Below are positions 13,593-22,043 of a DNA stretch of 64,000 nucleotides, piece by piece. Both the position numbers and the translations under genes were made by a program. Source of the stretch: Liolophura sinensis (taxonomy: Eukaryota; Mollusca; Polyplacophora; Chitonida; Chitonidae). Position 1 is the first letter of the stretch. Every line of letters starts with the position of its first letter. Under the pieces are notes generated by a model. That model had not been told where the DNA came from and did no database searches. It was given only the letters and a program-made list of their open reading frames with translations. The DNA is taken from assembly GCF_032854445.1 (NCBI RefSeq), contig NC_088298.1, positions 15,737,504 to 15,801,503 of the forward strand, read 5' to 3'.

Positions 13593-16500
13593 ATTCATTA
13601 TCTGTTGATATGCCCATTTTCCACCTACCATAATGCTGGTCACCGTTATATAAGTGAAATATAATAACAAAAAAAAAAATATATCTGTATATATATATAT
13701 AAGTGGAGTATTGCCTAAAACGATAATCAAATAAACAAATAAATAGAGTGACGTAAATTAATTATTTTCAGAATGATACTGAACAAGAAGGACAGAAAGC
13801 TTCAGAAAGGGAGTGGCTATCACTTGGACATGTTCCTCATCGGCTGTAATGCCGGGGTCAACTCCATTTTTGGCTTCCCCTGGCTGTGTGCAGCGACCGT
13901 GCGCTCCGTGACCCATGTGTCTGCGTTAACGGTGATGAGTCGCACTCACGCGCCCGGGGAAAAACCCAAACTCCTCAAGGTCATGGAACAAAGAGTGACC
14001 AACATTTGTGTCAACATATTTATTGGTGAGTCCATGATTACTATTTTTTGCGCTTGCAGGAGTTGAGTGTTTAGCTAAGACATTCATCAATGTGGGAAAG
14101 TTCATCAGTTATTACGAGAGGTCAGGGATTATCCTGGGCACTCTGATCTCCTCCAGCCGTGAACATGACTGACAGTCCGCTGTGGCCGAGGTCGTTAGCA
14201 CCCCAGTGCGACACAATGACCCAGGAGTCCTTCATCAATGCCGTCGCTGTGAATTCAAGTCCAGCTCACCTGCGAATGGTCGTGGGTATCCCCCAGGCTC
14301 TACTCGGTTTTCCTCCACCATCAGGTTGGCCACCGTCGTAAAAGCGAAGTATCCTTGAGGGCGGCATAAAACACCAATCAGATACATAAATATGACCTTT
14401 CCACATACGAAAGAGCAACTTTGAGTGCAATCTTTGCACATTTTCAGTTTGATTTTGTATACAGTACTACATGGGTCGCCCAATTTCAGGGCTTAACAAA
14501 CAGTATAATTTTATCAGTCTATAGCTACACAGAATAATGCCTTCAGGATATGCTTGAGTAAACACCTTGCAAACATGCAAAAAAGATGGCAGAATTACAG
14601 TTAGTGAAAACTTTATGAATATGGCATTAGGTAATAATGATAAACATTATACTTTTCTTACATGTACAGGTATGTTTCCATTTTCTGTTTCCGTATTCTT
14701 TTAATACTATTATTGTTCAATTTTTAGCACTAATTTAAGTTAGTAATTTCTGGAATTGACACTTAAAAGAGCTCAAAGTTTCAAGACTAATTTTCCTCTT
14801 TACCCCGTTATAATTTAATATGTTGATCTCTTTTCTCACCTGTAGCCATTGTTGCTGTTGTGTTTTAGGACTGAGTTTAGCTATGGGGGCTATTTTGCGA
14901 GAGATCCCGATGGCCGTCCTGTTTGGGATCTTCCTCTACATGGGCGTGTCCTCGCTTAGCGGAGTGCAGCTGTTTGAGAGGATCAAACTTCTTCTGATGC
15001 CTGTCAAGCATCATCCGTCTGTAGGATACGTCAGAAGGGTATGTTTTCATTAGTTGTCTCCCTTGGCAAGAGTGATTCTGAGGTGTCGAAGAGTGTCTGG
15101 AGAAAGTAAAGTTAAAGCTCAGAAAAGTGAGTTGAAAAAAAAAAACTTACGGTAAATGACATAAAGTTTTGCCCTGCCACTCCTAAAGTGTACCCCAGGA
15201 TTCGCAGCGTTAGTTGTGGTTGTTACTGACTGAGCGCTGCGGGAGAGCATCAGGGACGGCCAGGGGATTATACTGACAGTTTAAGAATGTAGTAAACATG
15301 CTCACGCTTCACTGAGCAGTTAGTCTATGCTCATATCACCAGCAGATCAAGTTTTCCTCAGTTGTAATCATAATAATTGTAATACATGCACTTCGCAACA
15401 GGTTGATTGTTTCATTATCTTTATTTTAAAAATATGGGAATTAGAGAGAAAAACTCAAGCGATCAAGCGTGACTACCCCCAGTATATTTATGCCTGTGGA
15501 GTGTCATGTCAAATATCCTTTCTTAAACTGCAGGGCTCTCCGTATACAGAGCTGTAGCAGAATTTAGCACACCACGAATCCATATTTGCAAACTAGGCCG
15601 AGCGGCAGATGAGATGAGGATATTAAGTAGTGACCAAAGGAACACCTACACAGGTGCATTTGCACTGCTGCAGCTAAACCTTTCTTGTTCACTCTGGCTT
15701 AATTTGAAAGACTGTCAACTTGTGTAAACAAATTTCAGTCATACAGATTGGTTTTATCTACATGTAGATACAAGCCACTTACAATCACAGAACTCGAAAT
15801 TTTCACGTCATTTTCTGGAGTACGGGACTTTTGTTGGCGATGAGGCAAAACAGTAATCTTGTCTGTCGCTGGCGAGACGTAAATCAGGTCGCACACAGTG
15901 CTACCGAAAAAGAGGTAAAAGGAAATCGTGGTAGTTTTCGGAAACCTGGTATGGAGTAAGGTTTCTGTGTTTAATGGAGGTTTCCGATACAAAAATATAC
16001 ATAATAAAATAATATATGATATAATAATAAAGACTCTTACCAGACAGCCGTTCATCAGGTAATGATATGAGGTGACTTCCAGGTAAGCTGGACTGTAAAG
16101 TTAAACCTGGAAAAGTGGCTGGGCTGTAAAGTTAAAGATGGAAAAGTGGCTGGACTGTAAGGTTCATCCTGGAAAAGTGGCTGGACTGTAAAGTTAAAGA
16201 TGGGAAAGTGGCTAGACTGTAAAGTTAAAGATGGAAAAGTGGCTGGACTGTAAAGTGAAAGTTCGAAAAGTGGTTGGACTGTAAAGTTAAAGATGGAAAC
16301 GTGGCTGGACGGTAAAGTTAAAGATGGAAGGTGGCTGGAATGTAAAGTTAAAGATGGAAAAGTGGCTGGACTGTAAAGTTAAAAATGGAAAGGTGGCTGG
16401 ACTGTAAAGTTAAAAATGGAAAGGTGGCTGGACTGTAAAGTTAAAAATGGAAAGGTGGCTGGACTGTAAAGTTAAAGATGGAAAAGTGGCTGGACTGTAA

Positions 16501-19113
16501 AGTTAAAGATGGAAAGGTGGCTGGACTGTAAAGTTCATCCTGGAAAAGTGGCTGGACTGTAAAGTTAAAGATGGAAAGGTGGCTGGACTGTAGTTAAAGG
16601 TGGAAAAGTGGCTGCAATATTAAGTTAAACTTGGAAAAGTGGCTGGACTGTAAAGTTAAAAATGGAAAAAGTGGCTGGAATGTCAAGTTATAGTTGAAAA
16701 ATTGGCCACAATGTCAAGTTATACTTGGAAAAGTGGCTGGACTGTAAAGTTAAACTTGGAAAAGTGGCTGGACTGTGAAGTTAAACTTGGAAAAAGTGGC
16801 TGGAATGTCAAGTTATACTTGGAAAAGTGGCTGGACTGTAAAGTTAAACTTGGAAAAGTGGCTGGAATGTTCACTTAAAGCTAAATGGAGTGAAAGCTTG
16901 GAAGAGAGCCTGGAAAGTTCAGTTGAAGCTTGAATAAATAGCTTAAAAAGTAATGTTAAAACTGGGAAAAATATCAGTGAAGAGTGATGTTGAATCCTGG
17001 CAAAGAGTCGGGGAAAGAACAAAGTTGAACTTTTAAAGTATGTCTGTAAAAAGTGAGCTGGAAAAGTGATTAGAAAAGTTAATTTGAAGCATTGAAAAGT
17101 GATTAGAAAAGTTAATATGAAGCATTGAAAAGTTAATTTGAAGCATTGAAAAGTGATTGGAAAAGTTAATTTGAAGCAGTGAAAAGTGATTGGAAAAGTT
17201 AATTTGAAGCAATGAAAAGTGATTGTAAAAAAGCAAAGCTGAAGTGTTTACAGCATTTCCACTCAAAGCTTTGTGCAATTTCCTGGTCTACTTTAATTAC
17301 CCATAAAAGGTTTAAAACAGGAATGAAATGACTAAACTGGTACCGAATGTTTTTTTGTTGGCAGGTGAAAGCGCTGAAGATGCACATGTTCACGTTGCTG
17401 CAGGTCGGGTGTTTGGGCGTGCTGTGGGCCGTCAAGTCCACCGCCATTGCACTCGCCTTCCCATTTGTCCTTATCACATTAGTACCAATACGCCTGAAGT
17501 TACTGAAGTACCTGTTCACAGAGCAAGAGCTTCATGAGGTGAGTTTAGTAATAAACCTATCATATTATAGCGATTGAGATATTTTTCAATCAGGGGCCTC
17601 TGTGGCTCAGTTGGTTAGCGCGTCAGCGCAGCGTAATGACTCAGAAGCCTCTCACCAATGCGGTCGCTGTGAGTTCAAGTCTCCTCCCACCATTCGTCAT
17701 CATATGATTGAAAAATTGTTGAGTACGACGTTAAACCCCAAGCACTCACTCACTCCTCCCACCATAATGCTGGTCATATAAGTGAAATAATCTTGAGTAC
17801 GGCGTAAAACACCAATCAAATAAATAAGGAAAAATATTTTTCAATCAAGCAAATTTGAGTCGTTTACCCTTATTACACTGGTGCTTAATTACCAAAGTAC
17901 CTTTTCACGGAGAAAGAACTTCAGTGAGGTGGGTTTAAAAGACGAACCGTCTTTATAAGGCTTTAGAAAAGTGCTCATGTTTTCTGACAACCAAATTCTT
18001 CCTTTTCTTATTTCAATGGTACCATTGCTCCTGAAAGTACTGAAATACATTTTCACAGAGAGAAATAAATTCATGAAGTGAATTTAGAAAATGAACCATC
18101 TTTATGAGGCCATGGTAAAGAGCTGAAATTCTCCAGCAACCAAATTCCTCCCATTCATCATTATCACCTGTATAGTTGGTTTAGTACCTGTTCACGAGAG
18201 ATAATGTCTTGATGTGCGCTTAGAAAGTAAACTATCTCTTTTATGTTGTAGTGAAGTTCTGAAATTTTTTGTAGCAACCAAATTCTTCCTTTTCCTAATT
18301 TTTTTTCGTTGGTAGCAATGAGATTCCTCAATGAGGTGAGGGTTCAAACCTGGCCTCGGACAGGGAGTTTGTACCTTCCCTCATTATTGTTGTTTGTGAA
18401 GCCTTGGGGACTGTTTCCAGTCGACAGTTCCTGTAAAGTTATTTTAATTGTGTAACATGTTGGATGGCGATCATAAGTTAGAGAAAGTTTGTCAGTAATT
18501 TGCCAAAGGTCAGTGGTTTATGCTGGGCATTCATGTTTCCACCACTCATGAAACTGACTATCATTGTTTTAAGTGAAAAACAAAATACATGTGGATGAAG
18601 CTGCTCAGATTCAGCTGATGAACATGAAAGTCAGAAATTAAAAATTTGATGTAAAGCATATCTTCAGTTTATTTTGACGCATTTTGTGAACTTTCATATT
18701 TTAAGGGGCCTCCGTGGCTCAATTGGTTAGCGCACTAGTGCAGCGTGATGACCCAGCAGTCTCTCACCTATTGGGTCGCGGTGAGTTCAAGTCCAGCTCA
18801 TGCTAGCTTCCTCTCTGGCCATACGTGGGAAGGTCTGACAGCAACCTGCAGATGGTCGTGGGTTTTCCCCAGGCCCTGCCCGGTTTCCACCCACCATAAT
18901 GCTGGCTGCCATCGTATAAGTGAAATATTCTTGGGTACTGCGTAAAACACCAATCAGATTAAATAAATTGATATTTCAGTGTGATTTCAATGTTTGCACT
19001 GAGTAACCTTCCTTGTCCCCATTCTTCAGCTTGATAAAGAAGAAGAAGATCAGGAGGATATGGAAGAAGAGGATGAGCCAGACTTCTATCAGATGTCCCA
19101 TATGCCATTTTAA
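1..19113 (+). CDS. SLC4A2: SLC4-family anion exchanger (AE type), 3' 15 exons, 5' end outside window
   Basis: This is a plasma-membrane Cl-/HCO3- exchanger that sets intracellular pH and anion balance. Fifteen exons (1-70, 810-890, 3065-3242, 3595-3897, 4424-4613, 5746-5958, 7903-8051, 9128-9322, 11025-11297, 12095-12187, 13165-13331, 13772-14025, 14869-15038, 17365-17538, 19030-19113) join in phase into 863 codons plus partial start. Residues 110-270 are the end of the cytoplasmic band-3 domain ([24 protein letters not shown]). [10 protein letters not shown] (291-300) opens the membrane domain and is typical of AE rather than NBC members. Glu632 in FLESQIT matches AE1 Glu681, where Na-bicarbonate cotransporters have Asp. 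Lys456 matches the AE1 stilbene-reactive lysine. TVRSVTH (679-685) is conserved. The tail starts LDKEEED, resembling the carbonic anhydrase II-binding acidic motif, and ends in MPF. The invertebrate gene probably predates the vertebrate A1/A2/A3 split, so the symbol is a family-level label. Confidence 0.95.
810..890 (+). CDS. SLC4A2: SLC4 exchanger exon 2 of window
   Basis: Acceptor TGTTTTCAG ends at 809 and the donor is GTTTGC (weak but GT). The 81 bases read [20 protein letters not shown], matching the DEKDFSFRRNISAGSLGSLLG-like linker of vertebrate AE2/AE3. Splice phases agree with both neighbouring exons: the split codon AG+G gives Arg before HHKDHS. The exon is too short to stand out as an open frame and was found by motif and phase. 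Confidence 0.75.
891..3064 (+). other. SLC4 intron, AT-rich
   Basis: Apart from the SINE tail at 1490-1532, I see only AT-rich DNA with poly-A and poly-T runs. No supported exon. Confidence 0.7.
1490..1532 (-). mobile_element. S1 SINE tail fragment
   Basis: TTTATT repeats followed by TGATTGGTGTTTTACGTCGT, the reverse of the S1 3' end. The rest of the element is missing. Confidence 0.6.
3065..3242 (+). CDS. SLC4A2: SLC4 exchanger exon 3 of window
   Basis: Acceptor TTTGGTTTCAG and donor GTTAGT flank 178 bases encoding [19 protein letters not shown] and a charged linker. It lies in the variable part of the cytoplasmic domain, between the two conserved blocks. Its end phase is 0. Confidence 0.88.
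3311..3445 (+). mobile_element. SINE family S1, internally deleted
   Basis: A short tRNA-like head (GGGGCTGCTGATTGGTTAGT) is joined to the S1 tail (ATAGTGCTGGCTGCTGTTGT, GTAAGGCGTAAAACACTAAT). It lies in the intron between exons 3 and 4. Confidence 0.7.
3595..3897 (+). CDS. SLC4A2: SLC4 exchanger exon 4: cytoplasmic band-3 domain core
   Basis: 101 codons between TTGTTACAG and GTAACT. It contains the AE hallmarks [34 protein letters not shown] and [16 protein letters not shown]. This is the folded cytoplasmic domain that binds cytoskeletal and metabolic partners in AE1. The frame stays open into the intron, but the conserved block stops exactly at the donor. Confidence 0.95.
4250..4335 (+). 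mobile_element. S2 SINE fragment
   Basis: GGTGTCTGCGACACGATGTT followed by ATTGAGGCAGCACTAC resembles the central body of family S2 (see 51393-51740). It is short and lacks both ends. Confidence 0.35.
4424..4613 (+). CDS. SLC4A2: SLC4 exchanger exon 5: end of cytoplasmic domain
   Basis: Acceptor AAAATCTTTTCAG; donor GTAAGC. It encodes [20 protein letters not shown] and [14 protein letters not shown], the conserved dimerisation-arm end of the domain, then a lysine-rich linker ([11 protein letters not shown]). Immediately downstream in the intron is a short GC-rich GGCCCCAGGCCTCA-type repeat (4618-4664), unlike its AT-rich surroundings. Confidence 0.95.
5527..5704 (+). mobile_element. SINE family S1, 5' truncated
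   Basis: It begins at the CCGTACGTGGGAAGGTATGG core and ends GGCGTAAAACACCAATCAG plus AAATAAATAAAT. The tRNA head is absent. The 3' end lies about 40 bases before exon 6. Confidence 0.85.
5746..5958 (+). CDS. SLC4A2: SLC4 exchanger exon 6: start of membrane domain (TM1)
   Basis: Acceptor CTTTGCAG; donor GTAAGC. It encodes [20 protein letters not shown], then the first membrane segment with [12 protein letters not shown]. The [20 protein letters not shown] block assigns the gene to the AE branch of SLC4. Confidence 0.97.
6111..6454. repeat. foldback element with ~75-base terminal inverted repeats
   Basis: The left arm 6111-6187 (GATGGGTATTTGGGACCAAC, TTTTGGTATTT) and the right arm 6371-6454 (GGTCCCAAATACCCACCAT reversed) are long imperfect inverted repeats around a roughly 180-base AT-rich centre. 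It is probably a non-autonomous DNA transposon and lies in the intron between exons 6 and 7. Confidence 0.75.
6505..7047. repeat. minisatellite, ~100-base unit, about 5.5 copies
   Basis: The unit runs from TTAGTGGTCAACTCTCATG through GTTGTCTGACATGAAGTTTA and GGAGACCACTTCACACATGC to TTGTCAAGACCTTGGTGG. Copies differ by a few bases, and one lacks the TAATTAGTGG piece. Confidence 0.9.
7903..8051 (+). CDS. SLC4A2: SLC4 exchanger exon 7: TM2-TM3
   Basis: Acceptor TTTGCTCTAG; donor GTAAGC. It encodes [14 protein letters not shown] and [18 protein letters not shown], equivalent to the AE AQPLLVIGFSGPLLVFEE segment that lines the anion site. The tandem repeat starting near 8065 begins only a few bases after the donor. 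Confidence 0.96.
8065..8465. repeat. minisatellite, GCTAAGGGACTTGGATTTC type
   Basis: A unit of about 30-32 bases (CTAAGGGACTTGGATTTCTT plus AACCACTTGTAG) repeats about 13 times, with some shortened units. It starts right after the exon 7 donor. Confidence 0.9.
8608..8895 (+). mobile_element. SINE family S2 copy or pair of fragments
   Basis: GCTCAGCGCTGAGAGGTTAG, GGAAACAAGACTGG and GGCAGCAATACTTTGG, then GATAGCTCAGTGGGGACAGC and TCGTCATATGACTGAAA. These are segments of the second molluscan-type SINE, also seen near 12700 and 51400. The terminal GTACGACGTTAAACC tail is lost. Confidence 0.55.
9128..9322 (+). CDS. SLC4A2: SLC4 exchanger exon 8: TM4-TM5
   Basis: Acceptor CTGTTGCAG; donor GTAAGT. 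It begins [17 protein letters not shown] and continues through [20 protein letters not shown] to EVFNKLSV. Lys456 in EVFNKL aligns with the lysine that reacts with stilbene disulfonate inhibitors in AE1. Confidence 0.97.
9323..11024 (+). other. SLC4 intron between exons 8 and 9
   Basis: Holds the 22-base satellite. The rest is unique, and its open frames (9460-9700, 10704-10916) have no recognisable family features. Confidence 0.7.
10131..10416. repeat. 22-base satellite, 13 copies
   Basis: The unit GTACAGGAGTACATGTATTT plus GT/AT repeats nearly perfectly. It is partly palindromic (GTACATGTA). Because 22 is not a multiple of 3 and no stop arises, several frames stay open, which creates spurious reading frames on both strands. 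Confidence 0.95.
11025..11297 (+). CDS. SLC4A2: SLC4 exchanger exon 9: large extracellular loop and next TM
   Basis: Acceptor TGTGTTTTAG; donor GTAAGT. After [13 protein letters not shown] comes a polar loop with N-glycosylation sequons at window-protein residues 477 (NSS), 483 (NES), 497 (NAS), 502 (NDS) and 507 (NLS, followed by Pro, so unlikely to be used). Then come a hydrophobic segment and [16 protein letters not shown]2/AE3 carry their glycosylated loop at the same place. Confidence 0.95.
12095..12187 (+). CDS. SLC4A2: SLC4 exchanger exon 10
   Basis: 31 codons between CTCCCACCAG and GTATGT, encoding [20 protein letters not shown], the near-invariant AE [20 protein letters not shown] block. 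Confidence 0.96.
12640..12780 (+). mobile_element. S2 SINE fragment
   Basis: TGGGATCAAACCTGACTCGG (B-box-like), then GGTGCCTCGCTTGGCACTC and GGAAACAAGACTGGTTAAC, the latter shared with 8630-8650. Confidence 0.5.
13165..13331 (+). CDS. SLC4A2: SLC4 exchanger exon 11: TM8 with AE1 Glu681 equivalent
   Basis: Acceptor CTTTTTCAG; donor GTGAGT. It encodes [20 protein letters not shown] and a hydrophobic helix ending FLESQITQ. Glu632 of the window protein is the proton/sulfate-coupling glutamate of electroneutral AE exchangers. Confidence 0.96.
13612..13745 (+). mobile_element. S1 SINE fragment broken by AT repeats
   Basis: CACCTACCATAATGCTGGTC and TATAAGTGAAATATA are separated from the TAAAACGATAATCAAATAAA tail by an A-run and AT dinucleotides. 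It is a diverged copy in intron 11. Confidence 0.6.
13772..14025 (+). CDS. SLC4A2: SLC4 exchanger exon 12: TM9-TM10 core
   Basis: Acceptor ATTATTTTCAG; donor GTGAGT. It encodes [33 protein letters not shown] and [17 protein letters not shown]. Arg681 in TVRSVTH aligns with the AE1 anion-site arginine. Confidence 0.97.
14176..14395 (+). mobile_element. SINE family S1, diverged
   Basis: The head CCGCTGTGGCCGAGGTCGTT, B-box-like GTGAATTCAAGTCC, core and GGCATAAAACACCAATCAG tail are all recognisable but mutated. A MITE-like repeat directly abuts its 3' end. Confidence 0.75.
14391..14599. repeat. MITE-like repeat, family M1
   Basis: Shares GAAAGAGCAACTTTGAGTGC, TTCAGGGCTTAACAAACAGT, AATGCCTTCAGGATATGCTT and GAGTAAACACCTTGCAAAC with the other M1 copies. 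The ends are degraded. Confidence 0.65.
14869..15038 (+). CDS. SLC4A2: SLC4 exchanger exon 13
   Basis: Acceptor TTGTGTTTTAG; donor GTATGT. It encodes [20 protein letters not shown] and [17 protein letters not shown], both highly conserved in AE proteins. Confidence 0.97.
16080..16875. repeat. minisatellite, ~31-base unit, about 25 copies
   Basis: The unit GTGGCTGGACTGTAAAGTTA plus AAGATGGAAAA, with variants (CATCCTGG, AACTTGG) arranged in sub-blocks, fills much of intron 13. It grades into looser derivatives up to about 17000. Confidence 0.95.
17061..17228. repeat. minisatellite, AAAAGTGATTGGAAAAGTTA type
   Basis: A unit of about 33-37 bases, AAAAGTTAATTTGAAGCATT plus GAAAAGTGATTGG, about five copies. 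It lies just before exon 14. Confidence 0.85.
17365..17538 (+). CDS. SLC4A2: SLC4 exchanger exon 14: last membrane segments
   Basis: Acceptor TTGTTGGCAG; donor GTGAGT. It encodes [38 protein letters not shown] and [15 protein letters not shown]. Degenerate copies of the 3' end of this exon and its donor follow in the intron (see 17865-18335). Confidence 0.96.
17593..17833 (+). mobile_element. chimeric tRNA-derived SINE with 14-bp target duplications
   Basis: The head GGGGCCTCTGTGGCTCAGTT (tRNA A box) and GTGAGTTCAAGTC (B box) belong to SINE family S1. The middle (about 17695-17760) is the tail of family S2 (CATATGATTGAAAAATTG, GTACGACGTTAAACCCCAAG). The end (17760-17830) is the S1 tail again, ending in AAATAAATAA. 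It is flanked by identical ATATTTTTCAATCA copies at 17579-17592 and 17834-17847, so the composite inserted as one unit. Confidence 0.85.
17865..18335 (+). pseudogene. decayed tandem copies of SLC4 exon 14 3' end
   Basis: At least three, probably four, degraded copies lie in intron 14 with a spacing of about 140-150 bases. Near 17895 the frame [10 protein letters not shown] ends in TGA. Near 18035 [15 protein letters not shown] ends in TGA. Near 18183 a weaker GTACCTGTTCACGAGAG copy is present. Copies of the exon's preceding CCAAATTCTTCC-like stretch recur at about 17990, 18138 and 18277. Similarity continues past the former splice site (GAGGTGAGTTTAG versus GAGGTGGGTTTAA). The copies carry stops and lost donors, so they are not functional exons. 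A SINE (17593-17833) sits between the real exon and the copies. Confidence 0.7.
18336..18625 (+). mobile_element. SINE-like repeat, family S3
   Basis: GGTTCAAACCTGGCCTCGG (B-box-like) is followed, after a diverged middle, by TTGCCAAAGGTCAGTGGTTT and CACCACTCATGAAACTGACT. The same blocks occur reversed at 60205-60425 and, more diverged, at 32180-32345. Confidence 0.55.
18704..18969 (+). mobile_element. full-length tRNA-derived SINE, family S1
   Basis: It starts GGGGCCTCCGTGGCTCAATT with A-box and B-box (GTGAGTTCAAGTCC) promoter elements. It continues through the conserved CATACGTGGGAAGGTCTG and CACCATAATGCTGGCTGCC core and ends GTAAAACACCAATCAGATT plus an AAATAAAT tail. It lies in intron 14, close to the terminal exon. 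Confidence 0.9.
19030..19113 (+). CDS. SLC4A2: SLC4 exchanger terminal exon: acidic C-tail and stop
   Basis: Acceptor CCATTCTTCAG, then 27 codons and TAA. The tail begins LDKEEED, is strongly acidic, and ends FYQMSHMPF, parallel to the vertebrate LDADD...DEYDEVAMPV tail. The LDxxx acidic cluster resembles the proposed carbonic anhydrase II contact; that function is inferred by analogy. Confidence 0.93.
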   Translation, partial: LDKEEEDQEDMEEEDEPDFYQMSHMPF

Positions 19114-20875
19114 AACCCCAGTGTGATTGGTGGAAAGGGGACAGCTTATAGAGACAGCCATGTTCATTGGCCCACTGGGTGTCAGCAAAACAAACAGGCG
19201 TTTTCATTTGATGTGAGGATTACTCCAACAGAGACTCATGATTTCAGAGACCGGAAGGTTGAAAGCAGCAAACACAGTTGTTTTAATTGGTTTAGGGTGT
19301 TAGAACCGTAGTTTTCCATTGACTGCAAGGTTAAAAGTCATTGACAAAGCCTTGCTTATTGGTGCAGTGATCTGAGGCAGGCTAGATCTGAATGAAATGG
19401 AAAAAGATGTAACGTGAACAGTGATTGGACTAGAGAAACACAGTGTTATCAAAAGAAACCACACATTTGATTGGACCACCAATTATTTTGTTATTTGGTT
19501 TTCATCAAACTTTTTGAATGTCATATATGAGGGGAATTGGCATTGTTGGACAATGGGTATTGAGTGCATGGAGCAAAGAGGCTTTTGCATACTCGGACAA
19601 TTTAGACTTATCTTCAGTTAGGATATATATTTTTTATTTACCAACATCATTAGCATCTGTGATGATATCATTGGGAATGGCTGTGCTTAGGTTTCAGTTT
19701 TGTTGTAACCAGAAGAGAGCTAAGTATTTTCTGCAAGGATATTTTTCTACCAAATTGGTTGTACATGGTTGTAGCCAGAGTGAGGTTAGTTAATTAGATA
19801 GCATGCGCAGCTATTTTTTAATAGAATACTTACATGTAGAGTGGATAGCAAATTGACTTTCTGAGCTGTGGCCATAATTCATGTCCTCCCCTCTTCTCCA
19901 GGAGTGGTACAGCCCTCAAGAGCATTATAGTGTGTTCTTGTGTATACGGTCACATATTGTGGGCGAGTGTATTATTAATTTTAGGGTAGGTAGGGGTGAA
20001 CAATAATTGAAATGTTGAACAGATCAGCTGAGTGATCATCAATTCTGATGTAATGTATGAAGTTGATCGAAGTGGATAAATATGCTTTGGTATGGATGAA
20101 ATGCTTGCGTATACCGTATACATCGCTTTATTGTACATAAAAATGTGTGTTCTATATATATATATATACATATAACCCTACATGTAGCCATTAAATGTTT
20201 GAATTCGGGTTTACCCGTCGTTGTTGTTTAACCTGAAAAATGTGCATGCATGTATGTGGATCAACTGCCATAAAGTGCCATTGTCTTTTTTTTTTTCTTC
20301 AAAAATGTTGTTCATTTCTGTTATATTTATTTGGATTTTTTTCTCCTTTATTTGTCCTGTTTTATCCTGACTGAGTTCCTTATGTGCTTGATTTTTGTAG
20401 TGTTTCTCAGTGTATCAGTGATCAGTAAATCACGGGAGACATTTGTGTGAAATTTTACCTTGTCCCATCATGAAAAAAGACTTTGTTGCAACATTTAATC
20501 AAACAACATCATGTGGACACATAAACCAATCTTGTGTCCCAGCTATGGCTTTCATATAATTTATGCGATTTGGCTGATTTGATTTTATGCTATTTGATCT
20601 TCTGAAATGATTTGATGGCATTTCAAATAACAACATTGAGATTTGTGTACATTATGGCAATTGAATTTTTGCTGTTAAGGCATGGGATAGAATTTGAGTT
20701 AATGCTGTTCTGATGTATATATATTGGATCACACGAGATACAGTATGACAAATGAGTTCGCTACTCGGATGTTAGATGCCACAGGCATGACAATTGGTGC
20801 TAATCATGTCACATGACAGTTAGTTTGATTCTTCAGAATGTAAATGCCCAATGATGCTGTCATAATAGACTAAGA

Positions 20876-21135
20876 TGAATGCCATCCCAGTTGTTGCCAT
20901 CCAGCAGGATGGAAGCCATACCATTTGTTGCCATTCAGATGGTAACCATCCCAATTATTGCCATAAAGATGGATGCCATACCAGTTGTTGCCACCCAAGT
21001 ACTTGCCATCCCAGTTGTTGACACAATGATGGATGCCATATTAATGGCTGCTATCCAAACAGTTGCCATCCCAAGTGTTGCCACACAGATGGATGTCATA
21101 CCAATTGTTGCCACCCAGATGGTTGGCATACCAAA
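20876..21135. repeat. minisatellite, GTTGCCAT-CCCA-type, ~40-base period
   Basis: Imperfect units such as GATGGATGCCATACCAGTTG and TTGCCATCCCAGTTGTTG. The reading frames across it (for example 20879-21184) are low-complexity products of the repeat. Confidence 0.8.
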
Positions 21136-22043
21136 AGGATGTCTGCGGGTTACAAGCTGTCCCAGACAGCCCAAAACTGTGTAATGCTTTATTTCCGGAC
21201 CCAGAACTCTGAAACATCACCTGTTCCCCCGTTCCCCAACAGGCACACCCAATCTTTTCCTGCCCCAAATGTACAAAAACCTGCTTTTTGGATCGAGTAT
21301 GTAGATGAAACCTTAAAAGATGAAAAGTAAACATTTATGATTAAATATGCTGTAGTTGTTAATGACTGAAAACGCCTTCTTGAAAGCCCAGTGAAATGTA
21401 CTTGTTTTTGAAATTATAGGAAACTTACAGAACAAGTTTAATTTACTTAAATCATAGTTGCTGCATACATAAACTTACATTTCTCCTCTCCATTTTGTTT
21501 TATGGTTATTTATTTCCGATTTCACTTTGTTTCATGGCTTTTTTTTTTAAAATATTTTTCTTTGGGATATATTGTTTGTGGTAACTTAGTTTTGTGTGTA
21601 TATAGAGTCTTTAGGATCAAGTGACCAAAATGTAATCATATCTGTAGCAATTAAAGTGTATACATGTGTACGGTGACTGAAAACTGTGTGCTTGAGAATT
21701 GTTGAAAGTGTATAAAGAAGTGTAGATAGCTGTAAAAAAAAAAAAAATCAAAACTTAAGTTTTGTTCATTAAATCATTTTGTAACCCCATTTTTTTTTTT
21801 TTTTTTTCAAATGTCCATTTTTTGCCACAGATTTTGCAGTTGCCATGCTTGGTAAGGTTTGAAGCAAAACAATCCGTGTGCGTTAATGTAGAATTTGTCG
21901 GTAAAATTAATCAGATGATTTCAGTCTGTTTCTGTATATAATGATTATTACTATGTCTTGTGGGAAAAGTGAATGTAAAAAAAAAAAATATGTATTTTGC
22001 ATTACTATTTGTGCATAGTTGGTTCAGCTAGATACGGAATTAT

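Larger units (their letters stand above)
15039..17364 (+). other. SLC4 intron between exons 13 and 14
   Basis: About 1 kb of unique sequence followed by two minisatellites (16080-16875 and 17061-17228). No exon was found, and exons 13 and 14 join in phase 0. Confidence 0.75.

Noticed and set aside
16080-16875. CRISPR-like array
   Set aside because: Units are contiguous with no unique spacers, and the genome is eukaryotic.
18704-18800. tRNA genes in SINE heads (also 17593, 38798, 53027, 51740)
   Set aside because: They have A- and B-box-like sequences but continue into SINE bodies and lack a full cloverleaf.
20879-21184. 101-residue frame with IPVVAIQM repeats
   Set aside because: Follows the GTTGCCAT minisatellite and has no independent support.
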